Assembly (NCBI GenBank): GCA_012960535.1
Contig: DUBB01000014.1
Coordinates: 92,382-156,381 of the forward strand
Direction: 5' to 3'
Source: Gammaproteobacteria bacterium
GTDB taxonomy: Bacteria > Pseudomonadota > Gammaproteobacteria > Pseudomonadales > Azotimanducaceae
DNA length: 64,000 bases
Made by a program: the position numbers and the translations under genes. The notes under the pieces are model-generated. The model was not told where the DNA came from, did no database searches, and saw only the letters and a list, made by a program, of their open reading frames with translations. Of this stretch, positions 8,300-18,144 are shown piece by piece. Position 1 is the first letter of the stretch. Every line of letters starts with the position of its first letter.

Positions 8300-10054
8300 C
8301 TACTCAATGAGTTCCACTTGGGGCATTACGGCATAGGTTATATTACCCACTTGTAGCTTTAACCAGTCGTTGGACAGGGTGGTCAGATTCCCGGATTTTG
8401 CCGCCTCCAGAATATTGCTGTGGTCCTGGCGGCCATACCTGATGGCTGTTAACGGATGCAGCACCCAGTGGTTGGCCTCATGAGCGTATAGCCCCAGACG
8501 AGAGGAATTGCTGAACTGCCTGATGAGTAGATATTCCTGTTGCCCATCTTCGTTAAGGTCAACGGGAAGTAACAGAAGGCCGGTCACAGAACTGAGTAGA
8601 TTGTTGTCTGATGAAAGATCGATAACGAGCTTTTCGAGCAGGCTTGACGGAGGTTGACCCAGGGGTGTCTGTATCGCTGCGAGCAAGGCCGATATGTCAG
8701 TATTACGCCCTTTTTCAGAGGCTACGTTTATACCCTTATCGAAGTACAGGGCATTGATACGAGTGACCAGCATGGCTTCGGTGGAATCGGCGTTTCCCTT
8801 TATTTCCTGGATTGCCAGGTAACCGGGTCTTGCCAGGTTATTCTTAAAATACCGTATATCCAACTGATCAATGTCATGATTTGATTGCTTGAATCGTTCA
8901 ATTTGGCTGGCGACTGTCAACTTTCTGAAATCAACCAGCGGGCTACTGACAAGGATTAATAACCCTAAAACAATCCCTCCAAGGCGGACGTTAATCCAAC
9001 TCAGTGAGTCAAGCCACTGATCTCGATAGCGTGATATCCCCAGGGCGTATGCAGCAGAGTAGAGCAATAGAATGAACCAGATGAGCAAGCCCCATAAGCG
9101 TTCTATACTCAACCCGTACTGATCAATTCGTAACCACAAACCATAACAGCTGATGGCGCTGTAGATGGGCAAAACAGCAAGACCACAATAAATGGCTCGG
9201 TGTTGCATGGCTGAGTAGATCTGTTGTCTGGGGTTTTCCTGGTAGGTCAGATTAGTGAAGAATAATAATAAAGCCTGGATCCACAGAACCAGTAAGCTAC
9301 CACCAGAATGCCACAGGGGTTCGAGTCCGGTAAAAGGCAGTACGGACAGGAATAGTAATGATATTGCCGTCAGGATCAGCAGCAGATACTTCATGAGTGT
9401 CCGCAGGATGGTATTAATGGTATCCAGGAATTGCGATGACTGGTCAAAGAGCTTGATGCCGACACCATTTGCGCCTGTCAATAGTGGGTAGTAGAAGCCT
9501 GGGGCGGTAAACACATCGTAGAAAAAATTGATATTGATGGCTTGAAAAAGTGTTGCCCAGAGCATGAGCAGGCCCCATACACACAAGGTAAAAAGTACTG
9601 CCAGAGCCGCCGTAAAGAAGGTGCTGAAAGAGTAGCGGTAAAGCGCTGAATAGGGTAGATGTTTGTGGCTGATAAAAGTTTTGCTATAGATCAGCAGTAG
9701 AAACGCCATGATTAGAAAGGTCAGGCCATAGCTGGCTGCGAGGCCCTCGAATGCTACCAGTTTGTAAGGCGTAGCCTGACTGCCCGTGTAATAGCCCAGA
9801 AAACCAAAAAGCGCTGTAGCGGGCAGAACATATTGCAGGTTGATTAAAATGGGTCGTTCGCTGCCCAGGAGGAGTAACATGATGGGGCCCGACACCGCCA
9901 TACTGTAGAAGCAGAAAAGCCATTGGGGTTGATCCCATGGCCAGTGGTTTAAGTCGATTGCCTGGTGCAGTAGCAATAGCCCCAAAGCTTGTGCCAGGGT
10001 GATTAATAGCCTTGTCTGATTGGCTGAACGCGTGCTTGCAGAAAATGTCATCAA
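8300..10054 (-). CDS. DUF4153 family polytopic membrane protein
   Basis: A 584-aa inner-membrane protein. The first roughly 380 residues contain about 10-11 hydrophobic segments (for example LLLIYSKTF..., FTAALAVLFTLCVWGLLMLW, YLLLILTAISLLFLSVLPF), matching the DUF4153 family. The last 200 residues are soluble (DFRKLTVASQIERFKQSNHDIDQLDIRYF onward), probably periplasmic, with repeated references in this family to a C-terminal domain of unknown role. No catalytic motif is visible. Function is unknown in the family. It converges on the DSBA-like gene and lies downstream of, but 130 nt from, the SDR gene on the same strand. Confidence 0.75.
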   Translation of the reverse strand: MMTFSASTRSANQTRLLITLAQALGLLLLHQAIDLNHWPWDQPQWLFCFYSMAVSGPIMLLLLGSERPILINLQYVLPATALFGFLGYYTGSQATPYKLVAFEGLAASYGLTFLIMAFLLLIYSKTFISHKHLPYSALYRYSFSTFFTAALAVLFTLCVWGLLMLWATLFQAININFFYDVFTAPGFYYPLLTGANGVGIKLFDQSSQFLDTINTILRTLMKYLLLILTAISLLFLSVLPFTGLEPLWHSGGSLLVLWIQALLLFFTNLTYQENPRQQIYSAMQHRAIYCGLAVLPIYSAISCYGLWLRIDQYGLSIERLWGLLIWFILLLYSAAYALGISRYRDQWLDSLSWINVRLGGIVLGLLILVSSPLVDFRKLTVASQIERFKQSNHDIDQLDIRYFKNNLARPGYLAIQEIKGNADSTEAMLVTRINALYFDKGINVASEKGRNTDISALLAAIQTPLGQPPSSLLEKLVIDLSSDNNLLSSVTGLLLLPVDLNEDGQQEYLLIRQFSNSSRLGLYAHEANHWVLHPLTAIRYGRQDHSNILEAAKSGNLTTLSNDWLKLQVGNITYAVMPQVELIE

Positions 10055-10186
10055 TGCTCCCAGGCCAGGTTTTGGCGGGCAGAATATTGAGCGGTGATCG
10101 GCCCATTAATATCCCAGCTTGCCCTGCAGAGCATTAATCACAGGAGAGCAACAATCTGCTCTAGCCTGGCATGCTGATCAGTGCTT

Positions 10187-11071
10187 TTAACGCGCGCGCT
10201 GGCGAGGCTTGGCTTTGCTCATATCCATCAAGGTTTCTGCCTGCATCTGCAGATCTTCGAAGGTCGCATCCACCCCTAGTACAACGGGCTGGTTAACAAA
10301 TACCTGTGTTCGAAAGTACTTGCCTCCGGCAGCGTTAATGACGGCACCATTAGGCGCTTCCTCAGAACACATAAACAATACAGCAGGGCTGACCAGTTTC
10401 GGAGCGGATTCAGCTGGCGGATCGTTGGGATCGATATCTCTGCCAGGTATGGTTGCAATCATTCGGGTCGCGGCACCAGGCGCCAGGGTATTGATGCGCA
10501 CATTGTTCCTTGCACCTTCCAGTGCTAACACGTTCATTAATCCCAGCATACCCATTTTGGCGGCGCCATAATTTGCCTGGCCGAAGTTGCCATAGATTCC
10601 TGAGCCGGAGCTGGTCAGAACAATACGGCCATACTTTTGCTCATTGAGATAGGGCCAGGCTGCGTGGGTGACATAAGCTGTACCATTGAGGTGAACCTGC
10701 ATGACAAGATCCCATTCTTCCAGCGTCATCTTCTTGAAGGATTTATCTCTGAGAATACCGGCATTGTTTACCAGAATGTCAATTCTGCCGTAGGCATTGA
10801 GTGCATCGTCGATAATACTCTTGGCACCGGCCTTGTCTGATACTGAGGCCTTGTTAGCAATAGCAGATGCGCCCATGGCCTTGATCTCTGCAACGACAGT
10901 ATCAGCTGAGTCCCCGGCGCCACTGCCATCAACAGCGCCACCGAGATCGTTGATGACAATTTTTGCGCCGCGTTTAGCAAATTCGTGAGCGTGTGACCTT
11001 CCCAGGCCGTTGCCTGCACCGGTAATAACCACGACTTTATCCTGGAACTCGCTGTCGTTAAATTCGCTCAT
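10187..11071 (-). CDS. SDR family oxidoreductase, MFE2-like 3-hydroxyacyl-CoA dehydrogenase type
   Basis: A 294-aa classical short-chain dehydrogenase. The N-terminal cofactor motif is VITGAGNGLGRSHAHEFAKRG, followed by VVINDLGGAVDGSG, a combination typical of the (3R)-hydroxyacyl-CoA dehydrogenase domain of peroxisomal multifunctional enzyme 2 and its bacterial relatives. NNAG, the catalytic Ser in LTSSGSG and the YGAAK motif (Tyr, Lys) are all present, so it should be active with NAD(H). A role in fatty acid or sterol side-chain beta-oxidation is inferred; other beta-oxidation genes in this window are far away. A perfect 18-bp palindrome lies 79 nt upstream of the start codon. Confidence 0.85.
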   Translation of the reverse strand: MSEFNDSEFQDKVVVITGAGNGLGRSHAHEFAKRGAKIVINDLGGAVDGSGAGDSADTVVAEIKAMGASAIANKASVSDKAGAKSIIDDALNAYGRIDILVNNAGILRDKSFKKMTLEEWDLVMQVHLNGTAYVTHAAWPYLNEQKYGRIVLTSSGSGIYGNFGQANYGAAKMGMLGLMNVLALEGARNNVRINTLAPGAATRMIATIPGRDIDPNDPPAESAPKLVSPAVLFMCSEEAPNGAVINAAGGKYFRTQVFVNQPVVLGVDATFEDLQMQAETLMDMSKAKPRQRAR

Positions 11072-11149
11072 GCCCTTACCCCATTGAATTTAACTCGAAT
11101 ACTAGCAGCATCGGCCAGCGACTAAAACAGCGAATAGGTAGCAGGTTGT

Positions 11150-11167
11150 TTAAGGCAGCTGCCTTAA
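11150..11167. promoter_or_regulatory. Perfect 18-bp palindrome, candidate operator
   Basis: TTAAGGCAGCTGCCTTAA reads identically on both strands with no spacer. It lies between the divergent SDR (minus) and glycosyltransferase-like (plus) genes, about 80 nt before the SDR start codon. The size and symmetry fit a dimeric repressor site (TetR or MarR type), but no regulator gene is adjacent, and there is no T-tract that would suggest a terminator. Confidence 0.4.
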
Positions 11168-11394
11168 GTGAACCAACAGCCAATGAAAGGGTGGTAGCTT
11201 AAGTTGTCTTTCTGAGAAGACCCATGTGCCTGTGAATCTAGAACCGGGGTAGACCTGAGTCACCATGATGAAGGCAAACGGATTTGCCGGTAATTTGATA
11301 AGTTATGGCTGTGATGATGTACTAGTGCCCTACGAGCTAGTAACGAGAGATTAACAAGTTGTCTCCTGCGATGGGGGTGTCTTGTAAAAGACTG

Positions 11395-12222
11395 ATGGGG
11401 CACAGGGATTTGATCAAGAGAAATATTATTTGTTTTAAATGGGGAACAAAATACCCACCGAGGTACGTTAACCGTCTTTATGGCATGATATCTCGCCGGA
11501 TTTCCTCGCCGTTTGATCTGCACTGTTTTACGGATGATAGGAGAGGCATCAGATCTGAGGTTACTTGTCATGATTTACCGGAACTGGGTGTTGAGCACCC
11601 TAGGAACGTTCCCGGAATGTGGCGAAAAACGGCTATCTGGGGCGCTGAACTCGGTGGTATTACCGGTACGGCGTTGTTTGTGGATCTGGATTCTGTAATT
11701 GTTGGCAACCTGGATGCTTTCTTTGAGTACGGTGACGAAAATGATGTTATTTTAGCAAGGAACTGGCTAAAACCTTTTCAAAAACTGGGGCAGACTACTT
11801 TATTCCGATTCAAGGTTGGCGCGCAGCCTTATCTGTTGGAAGATTTTCAGCAGGCACCTCAGGCGATAGCCGAACGGTATCAATTTGAACAGCATTATGT
11901 CACTCAGGCGGTGCGCAATGGCGTAAAATTCTGGCCGTCACCCTGGGTCAGGCATTACCGAGTTCATTGCCTGCCGGGTTATATAAGACGATATTTTCGA
12001 GCTGCGAAGATACCTAGAGGAGCACGAATTATTGCCTTTCCAGGTGAACCCAATCCCGAAGATGCGCTGCGCGGTTGCTGGACCGGTGCCGAGCCAGTCA
12101 CTGCAGGGGAGCATCTGGCGAATTTATTCGATAAAGAAAAACGTGTTCACGGCAGTATCAGAGGGCATTTCTGTTGTTTTCAGCTCCCTTGCCCATGGGT
12201 GGCAGAGTATTGGCAGGAGTAG
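11395..12222 (+). CDS. Glycosyltransferase-like protein (GT-A fold, DxD)
   Basis: A 275-aa protein. IICFKWGTKYPPRYVNRLY near the N-terminus and FVDLDSVIVGNLDAFF (DxD-type motif DLD at residues 97-99) match GT8-like, GT-A fold sugar transferases, in which the DxD motif holds the metal and nucleotide sugar. The C-terminal PCPWVAEYWQE resembles the usual terminus of this group, so the protein appears complete. I saw no signal peptide; action at the cytosolic face is assumed. ATG 11395 is chosen; ATG 11371, TTG 11359 and TTG 11410 are alternatives and none has a strong ribosome site. It stands alone, with no other cell-surface genes nearby, so the acceptor is unknown. Confidence 0.7.
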   Translation: MGHRDLIKRNIICFKWGTKYPPRYVNRLYGMISRRISSPFDLHCFTDDRRGIRSEVTCHDLPELGVEHPRNVPGMWRKTAIWGAELGGITGTALFVDLDSVIVGNLDAFFEYGDENDVILARNWLKPFQKLGQTTLFRFKVGAQPYLLEDFQQAPQAIAERYQFEQHYVTQAVRNGVKFWPSPWVRHYRVHCLPGYIRRYFRAAKIPRGARIIAFPGEPNPEDALRGCWTGAEPVTAGEHLANLFDKEKRVHGSIRGHFCCFQLPCPWVAEYWQE

Positions 12223-12398
12223 ATGCTTCAATCCTGAATCCAGAGAACGATTTGATGGGCTGTGCAGCAGACGCAGCAGACGTGACAAGTATCGAGGAGC
12301 TTACATTCGGTAGCTGATGTTGATCTCCGTGAGAGTTCACCAGTCCAGCGCTTAGAGCAACAGGGTCTGTTCTTGTTTAACGCAGAGAAAGAATTCCG

Positions 12399-13199
12399 AT
12401 GGCACCTAAAATTAATAAAATTGAAGAAGACACTCTGGCTGACTTTGATTGTCAGCAGTTAAGTTTCCTGGGTAAAACTAAACCGGTTTATATTGCCGGG
12501 GAAGGCCCGGCGGTCATCGTTATGTCAGAAATGCCAGGTATTTATGAAAGGGTGGCTTTTTTTGCAAGGCGAGTTCGAGACGCTGGATTCACCGTGCTGA
12601 TGCCGAGTTTGTTTGGTGAGCCGGGGCGGGCTCCTGCCCCTGGTTATACCGCGAGAACTATCGCCAGGGCCTGCATCAGCCGTGAATTCCGAGTCTTTTC
12701 TTCAAACCGGTCCAGTCCAGTTGTGGACTGGTTAAGAGCATTGGCAAGGTACGGATATTCGACCTGTGGTGAAAAGGGGGTAGGCGCAATCGGCATGTGT
12801 TTCACCGGTAATTTTGCGATCAATCTGATGCTCGAACCCTGCGTGCTGGCACCGGTTTTATCGCAGCCGTCACTACCATTAGGAACAGCGGCAGGGCTCA
12901 ATATTTCTACCGAAGACCTGGCCAGCGTTAAACAAAGGCTTGATGATGAGGACCTGACGGTACTGGCATATCGGTTTTCCGGCGATGCTCTGTGCAAAGC
13001 AGAACGCTTTGCTGCTTATCAGGCAGCGCTGGGAAATCGCTTTTGCGCCAAAGCACTTCCAGATGATTCGGCTAGAACGGGAATGGGTATGAAACCTCAT
13101 AGTGTGGTAACACTGCATCTGATTGACGAGGCAGGACAGCCGACTCGACAGGCTTTAGATGAAATACTGGAATTTTTTCGGATGAGGTTGAAGCCGTAG
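12399..13199 (+). CDS. Dienelactone hydrolase family protein
   Basis: A 266-aa alpha/beta hydrolase. PAVIVMSEMPGIYERVAFFARRVRDAGF is the DLH N-terminal strand and helix, VGAIGMCFTGNFAINL places Cys134 as nucleophile (the family's CFGG is CFTG here), and MKPHSVVTLHL supplies the C-terminal His. Length is about 30 residues above a minimal DLH, mostly an N-terminal extension. It probably hydrolyses a lactone or activated ester in the cytosol. It converges on the LLM oxidoreductase gene; no catabolic operon surrounds it. A decent ribosome site (agagaaagaa) precedes the ATG. Confidence 0.8.
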   Translation: MAPKINKIEEDTLADFDCQQLSFLGKTKPVYIAGEGPAVIVMSEMPGIYERVAFFARRVRDAGFTVLMPSLFGEPGRAPAPGYTARTIARACISREFRVFSSNRSSPVVDWLRALARYGYSTCGEKGVGAIGMCFTGNFAINLMLEPCVLAPVLSQPSLPLGTAAGLNISTEDLASVKQRLDDEDLTVLAYRFSGDALCKAERFAAYQAALGNRFCAKALPDDSARTGMGMKPHSVVTLHLIDEAGQPTRQALDEILEFFRMRLKP

Positions 13200-13396
13200 G
13201 TTAGGTTGAAGTCAGCGTTCGAAGGATCCCATCTGCGGGTTGTTGGTGTTCATCTGAGCGTAGTTGAGGTTGCATGTCTATTGCCTGATAGGTTTTAAAA
13301 TGGTCAGCAAGAATTGATTCTGGCAATCCCAGTGACCTGCTCGGTTCGGTGTCCATTAGAAATGGTTAGCCTGAAAACGCTAATGCAGAGGTTAGT

Positions 13397-13415
13397 ACCT
13401 AGCTATTGGCTAGGT
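13397..13415. terminator. Hairpin between convergent genes
   Basis: ACCTAGC, loop TATTG, GCTAGGT form a perfect 7-bp stem between the convergent DLH and LLM genes. There is no T-run on either side, so rho-independent termination is uncertain. Confidence 0.35.
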
Positions 13416-13485
13416 GCTGAATAAATCGTGACCGCCTGTTAAGTAAGCCGGGTTCGATGGTTGCTGATGGCTACCACCGTTCGAG

Positions 13486-14409
13486 TTATTTGGTTTGGTT
13501 AATATGGGCGCAGAGAAGTTCCCTTGTGTTGACATGTTCATCTTTCGAAGTGGCAAATATGGAAGCGGCAAAGTCTGTGACGCCTGCTTTTTCAAGGCGG
13601 CCGAGTTGATCCTGAACTTCGGATGTGGAGCCGACAAGGGCGAGATCGCCCGGCTGATCGATGCCTTCGCGTTCAAACATGGCTTTATAAGATGGTAGTT
13701 GAGCATACATGGCGAGTGTACTTGAAATGCGGGCTCTCAGTTGGCTCGGTTGAGCGCTTACACAGATTGGCAGGGTCGCAATAATTCTTGGCTTGCTTCT
13801 TCCTGCCTTGCTCGCTGCGTCGTTTATGGTCGGGACAATATGATTCTTGATTGTGTTAACGCCGACCCAGGCCAGAGTAGTACCATCGGTCCTTGTTCCG
13901 GCAACCCGTAAAGCTTGTGGTCCCAGAGCTGCGACCACAACACCGGGTCTTTTATCGCGGCTTTGAAATAGCTGCGCATCGCACTGCAGTGTTTCGCCCT
14001 TAAAGGATACTTTGCCTGTCTCTAATAGCGGCATTAGAATTGACAGGTATTCTCTTAGATGGCGAATGGGCTTTTCAAAACCGATGCCCAGCTGGGCCAT
14101 CATGACCTCGTGGGACAAGCCGATACCCAGCGTGAGTCGGTCATCTGTGGCAGATTGAGTCGTGAGTGCCTGGCTCGCTAGTACCATTGGGTGTCGAGGA
14201 AAAGTGGGTATTATGGCGGTACCGAGTTCTATATTTTTAACCGATTGCGCAACGACTGCCAGAACGGTAAGGGCATCGAAACCGCCCGTGGGGTGTTCGG
14301 CCAGCCAATAACTGGCGAAGCCTTCTCGCTGAGCTTGATCGACATCCTTTTGAATGACCTCGATTGATGTTTGCTGTACTAATCCTGTCCCATTCATTCC
14401 AATTTTCAT
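13486..14409 (-). CDS. LLM-class flavin-dependent oxidoreductase
   Basis: A 307-aa protein with the TIM-barrel luciferase-like monooxygenase pattern: MKIGMNGTGL at the N-terminus, GFASYWLAEHP, NIELGTAIIPTFPRHPMVLA, TLGIGLSHEVMMAQLGIGFEKPIRHLREYL and GTTLAWVGVNTI. The arrangement matches the group named F420-dependent MSMEG_4879-like. In gammaproteobacteria such proteins may use FMN, and no F420 biosynthesis gene is visible here. Substrate unknown. It faces the DLH gene. Starts at the ATG that opens the conserved MKIGM strand. Confidence 0.8.
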   Translation of the reverse strand: MKIGMNGTGLVQQTSIEVIQKDVDQAQREGFASYWLAEHPTGGFDALTVLAVVAQSVKNIELGTAIIPTFPRHPMVLASQALTTQSATDDRLTLGIGLSHEVMMAQLGIGFEKPIRHLREYLSILMPLLETGKVSFKGETLQCDAQLFQSRDKRPGVVVAALGPQALRVAGTRTDGTTLAWVGVNTIKNHIVPTINDAASKAGRSKPRIIATLPICVSAQPSQLRARISSTLAMYAQLPSYKAMFEREGIDQPGDLALVGSTSEVQDQLGRLEKAGVTDFAASIFATSKDEHVNTRELLCAHINQTK

Positions 14410-14725
14410 GCTATTTCCCAGAAGCCAATTGTGGGGATTGTAAAGGAAATTGCTGTTTCAACACCACACTGCGAGAACTTTTTGAGGCCACAGGCGATCC
14501 CTTGGGGTTGATGTGCCTGCACTGGCAGTGGGTTGCGGCTTGAAGTGTTTGTCTGAAGTAGTAGGTGTTATTGCGAATTTGAATGACTGGATGCATTTCC
14601 TGACAGGCAAGTCTGGCCACCATTGCGCGGTCTTATACCGGAACTGTTGCCGTCTCCTGGTTTAATTTAAGACCTGATTTGGTTTCAGACCTGATTTAGT
14701 TTAAGAAAAGTTAAGGGTCGTATTC
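14410..14725. other. Intergenic region with a short direct repeat
   Basis: About 315 nt between the LLM gene (minus) and the response-regulator pseudogene (plus). An 11-bp direct repeat, agacctgattt, occurs at 14670-14680 and 14687-14697, flanked by ttaag/tttaag words, just before the response regulator start. It could be a regulator site or a chance duplication. No gene is supported. Confidence 0.4.
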
Positions 14726-15448
14726 ATGGTGATTAATCGTGAATTGTTGGATTCCTTTGAAAAGCGCAACATTCTATTAGTGGATGATGATGCTTTTATC
14801 ATCAGGGTGCTAGAAAAGAGCTAAGACTGCTTGGCTTTGAGCTTCTGCACAAAGCTGAAGATGGCGTTGAAGCCGTGAAAATACTCAAAGAAGTTGCAAT
14901 CGATCTTTTGATTACCGATGTAATGATGCCAAATATGAACGGCCTTGCGTTATTAAAAGCGGTACCTACCGGTCAGACAAAGGCAATGCCGAGCATGGCC
15001 ACAATCGTTGTGACTGCACTTACGGATGCCGAAACCCTGGCAGTGGCTATGGCCTTAGATTTTAATTGCTTCCTGACCAAACCGTTCAGTCCGGCACTGG
15101 TTATCAAGAAATTGTTGTTAGCGCTGGCCGAAGAGGATGTGCCGACTGTTCAGGCAGACTACCGTCAGGTTGTAACGGATTTAGATCTCTCGGATGACAA
15201 CCTGAATTTCCAGCAGACCCATGCGGTCAGGCATGATCCAGGGGGACATGACAAGGGTCAGCAAACATCATTGGTCACTTTGTTCCAGCTTCGTCCAGAG
15301 ATGCAGCTGGCGGGAAGACATCAGGCCTAAAAACGGCACAGTTTTGCTTTCTGCTGGTTTTACTCTAAACCAACGGAGAGTACATCGCCTATGGGAACTC
15401 GAAGATAATTTAGAAAAGAAAAACATTTTTATCGTTGGCGGCTGGTAA
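14726..15448 (+). pseudogene. Response regulator with extra C-terminal domain, frameshifted
   Basis: From ATG 14726 the frame gives NILLVDDDAFIIRVLEK, a receiver-domain start with the acidic pair, and then stops at 14822. One frame over, the protein continues ELRLLGFELLHKAEDG, DLLITDVMMPNMNG (phospho-acceptor Asp), VVTALTD and FLTKPFSP (conserved Lys), ending at 15330. A third frame resumes with GMIQGDMTRV and VLLSAGFTLNQRRVHRLWELEDN, resembling the short C-terminal module found after receiver or HD-type domains, to a stop near 15448. The first break is explained by loss of one A in an A-run at about 14813-14816 (four A where five restore the frame). At least two frame changes suggest a decayed gene, or sequencing error at the first. 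No sensor kinase is adjacent. Confidence 0.7.
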
Positions 15449-15639
15449 GCGAGCTCGGCGATCAAGGCCCTCTGGCATCTGCAACGCGTTATTTCTGCGT
15501 TTGGCCTGGGTAGACTGCTCGGACAGTAGTAATTAGCCTAACGGCATCGGTCCTTGATCTGTTAATGACTGGCTCGCAGCGGGTCGAGTCCTGTATGGTA
15601 ATGGGGTCGGATGATGCAGTGCACAAAAAAGGAATCGTG

Positions 15640-18078
15640 ATGGAGTCTACGCAAGCAAAATTACAGCAGCTGAATCTCAAAGAAAAAGTAAAGCTGATTT
15701 CCGGGGCAAGTCTGTGGCGGACTTTTCCAATCGAGCATGCGGGCATCCCGATTCTGAAAGTTAGCGATGGCCCCAATGGTGTGCGTGGTGACGGTGGTAA
15801 ACCTGCTGCCTCCTTTCCTGTGGGTATTTGTTTGGCATCCACCTGGGATACAGGATTGATCGAACAGGTCGGCGCTGATATTGCTGACGAGGCCAGAAGC
15901 AAGGGTGTCCAGGTTGTGTTAGGCCCCACCATTAATATTCATAGGACGCCATTGGCAGGCCGTAATTTTGAATGCTACTCCGAAGACCCTTATCTATCAG
16001 GAATGCTGGCATCAGCCTTCACCACGGGACTGCAGGAGAAAAGGGTTGGCGCCTGCTTAAAGCACTTCGTTTGTAATGATTCAGAATTCGAGCGGCATAC
16101 CATTTCTGTGGAAGTGGATGAACGGACGCTAAGAGAAATTTATCTCAGGCCTTTTGAAATAGCGATAAGGAAGAGTCGGCCCTGGACGCTGATGGCGTCC
16201 TACAATCGCATCAATGGTGTTTATGCCTGTTCACATGATTATTTGATTAACCAGATACTCAAAAAGGAATGGGGATTTGAAGGCCTGGTGATCTCAGATT
16301 GGTTTGCAGCAAAAGAAACTGTAGAAAATGCCACTGGCGGGTTGGATCTGGAGATGCCGGGTCCAGCGGTGGCCTGGGGACAGGCATTGCTGGACAGCTT
16401 AAAGCGAGGTGAGGTCACCGAAGAAGTGATTGATGACAAGGTAAGTCGCCTACTTAAAGTGCTTGATTGGAGTGGTCGGTTTGATCAGCCTGACGAGAAA
16501 GCCGAACAGGCCATAAATGAGCCACAACATAGAGATACGGCCTATCAGGCCGCTGTAGAAGGCATGGTTTTATTAAAGAACACGGGTCTCTTGCCAATGA
16601 AGTCCGAACAATTGAGCAAGTTGGCTTTGATTGGGCCCAATACCCACAGCTTTAGAATTATGGGCGGCGGATCTTCAGCTTTGCGCCCACATTATGTTTC
16701 AACCCCTATGGATGCCCTGGCTGAGAAACTGCCGGAAACGGAGCTGGTCTCGGTAGCCGGCTGTCTGACTCATAAGTTCATTCCAGAACCACCACCAAAA
16801 TGGTTATCTCCGGTAGCCCAAGGGTCAGAATCTGTGAGTGGGCTAATGGCTCGTTTTTATGCCGATACTGACTGTCAAGAATTGATTCTGGAAAGAGCCA
16901 TCAGAGCGTCAACGATTCATGCCACTGATAAGGCCAGGGCAATCATTCTTGAGGGTTGGCTTTTATGTGAAACAGCCGGGATTCATACCCTGGGATTGCT
17001 ATCAACGGGCAAGGCCAGGCTATACGCAGATGGCAAGCTACTGATAGATAATTGGCAGGATGTGCAGCCAGGAGAATCTTTTTTCAGCCAGGGTTCGGTA
17101 GAAAAGCGTGCCCAGCTGGACCTCATTGCTGGCCAGTCAGTGCATCTGAAAATTGAATTTGAGGCTCAGCCGGATAAGAATTTCAAATCCGTTCGTTATG
17201 GTATTCTGGGCCCTCAACCTGCTGATGGGATTAAAAATGCGGTGGATCTCGCTGCAACCGCTGATGCTGTTTTATTAATGGTGGGAACCAATGATGACTG
17301 GGAAACCGAAGGCAATGATCGGGCTACATTGGCACTTCCAGGAGATCAGGACGAGCTTATCCGCAGAGTGCTAGAGGTCAATGCGAATACCGTCGTTGTC
17401 AATAATAGCGGTTCGCCCATCAGTATGCCCTGGTTGGCTGAATCGCCCGCGGTGATTCAGACCTGGTTTGCCGGCCAGGAATTTGGTAATGCTCTGGTGG
17501 ATATTCTGCTGGGTAAAGCGAATCCATCGGGTAAATTACCTATTACCTTCCCCGTAGCACTGCAGGATACGCCGGCCTATACCAGCTACCCTGGTGAGTT
17601 CGGTAAAGTCCACTATGGTGAAGGCCTTTATGTAGGCTATCGCTGGTATACCAGTCGTGATATTCAGCCTTTGTTTGCTTTTGGCCATGGCCTGTCTTAC
17701 ACCTCGTTTGAATACAGTGAGCTGGGTATAACAGATTGTAAGGCTGATGGTTCGGTTGCCATTGAGTTTGATCTGCGTAATAACGGTGAATGTTCGGGCA
17801 AGGAAGCAGTGCAGGTCTATCTGCAGGCACTGCACAGCCCGGTGGCGAAACCAAAGCTGGCGCTGGCCTGTTTTGCTAAAATCACCTTGTCGGTTGGAGA
17901 AAAACGTAGAGTATCCCTGTTGCTTGACCCAGAGTCCTTTGCTCATTGGGATGTTGGACAAGGTGCCTGGCGGCAGGACCCGGGGCACTACCTGGTTCAC
18001 GTCGGCGCATCGTCTGCTGATTTGAGGCTGACGGTCGACCTGGATTATCAGGTGGGTCAGGTTGCTGGTAAGGGCTGA
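15640..18078 (+). CDS. Glycoside hydrolase family 3 beta-glucosidase with PA14 insert
   Basis: An 812-aa GH3 enzyme releasing terminal beta-linked glucose (or xylose). Order: GH3 N-terminal barrel with KHF at 141-143 and the nucleophile in GLVISDWFA (Asp220); GH3 C-terminal domain from about residue 300; an inserted PA14-like domain at about 400-550 (GLMARFYADTDCQEL to the GILGPQPADG stretch); the rest of the C-terminal domain (LLMVGTNDDWETEGNDRATL); and a fibronectin III-like tail from about 710. PA14 inserts in GH3 narrow substrate preference. No signal peptide, so it probably acts on imported oligosaccharide or glucoside. ATG 15640 has an AAGGA site 8 nt upstream; earlier in-frame starts lack one. 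No transporter adjacent. Confidence 0.92.
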   Translation: MESTQAKLQQLNLKEKVKLISGASLWRTFPIEHAGIPILKVSDGPNGVRGDGGKPAASFPVGICLASTWDTGLIEQVGADIADEARSKGVQVVLGPTINIHRTPLAGRNFECYSEDPYLSGMLASAFTTGLQEKRVGACLKHFVCNDSEFERHTISVEVDERTLREIYLRPFEIAIRKSRPWTLMASYNRINGVYACSHDYLINQILKKEWGFEGLVISDWFAAKETVENATGGLDLEMPGPAVAWGQALLDSLKRGEVTEEVIDDKVSRLLKVLDWSGRFDQPDEKAEQAINEPQHRDTAYQAAVEGMVLLKNTGLLPMKSEQLSKLALIGPNTHSFRIMGGGSSALRPHYVSTPMDALAEKLPETELVSVAGCLTHKFIPEPPPKWLSPVAQGSESVSGLMARFYADTDCQELILERAIRASTIHATDKARAIILEGWLLCETAGIHTLGLLSTGKARLYADGKLLIDNWQDVQPGESFFSQGSVEKRAQLDLIAGQSVHLKIEFEAQPDKNFKSVRYGILGPQPADGIKNAVDLAATADAVLLMVGTNDDWETEGNDRATLALPGDQDELIRRVLEVNANTVVVNNSGSPISMPWLAESPAVIQTWFAGQEFGNALVDILLGKANPSGKLPITFPVALQDTPAYTSYPGEFGKVHYGEGLYVGYRWYTSRDIQPLFAFGHGLSYTSFEYSELGITDCKADGSVAIEFDLRNNGECSGKEAVQVYLQALHSPVAKPKLALACFAKITLSVGEKRRVSLLLDPESFAHWDVGQGAWRQDPGHYLVHVGASSADLRLTVDLDYQVGQVAGKG

Positions 18079-18144
18079 ACGTCAGGCGTTAATCTAAACG
18101 GTCACAAACGTGCGTTGTTCTCCAGGGCGCAACCCGGTTTCGGA

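Noticed and set aside
9300..9330. ggttcgagtcc, resembling a tRNA T-loop
   Set aside because: It lies inside the DUF4153 coding frame and no acceptor stem or anticodon arm accompanies it.
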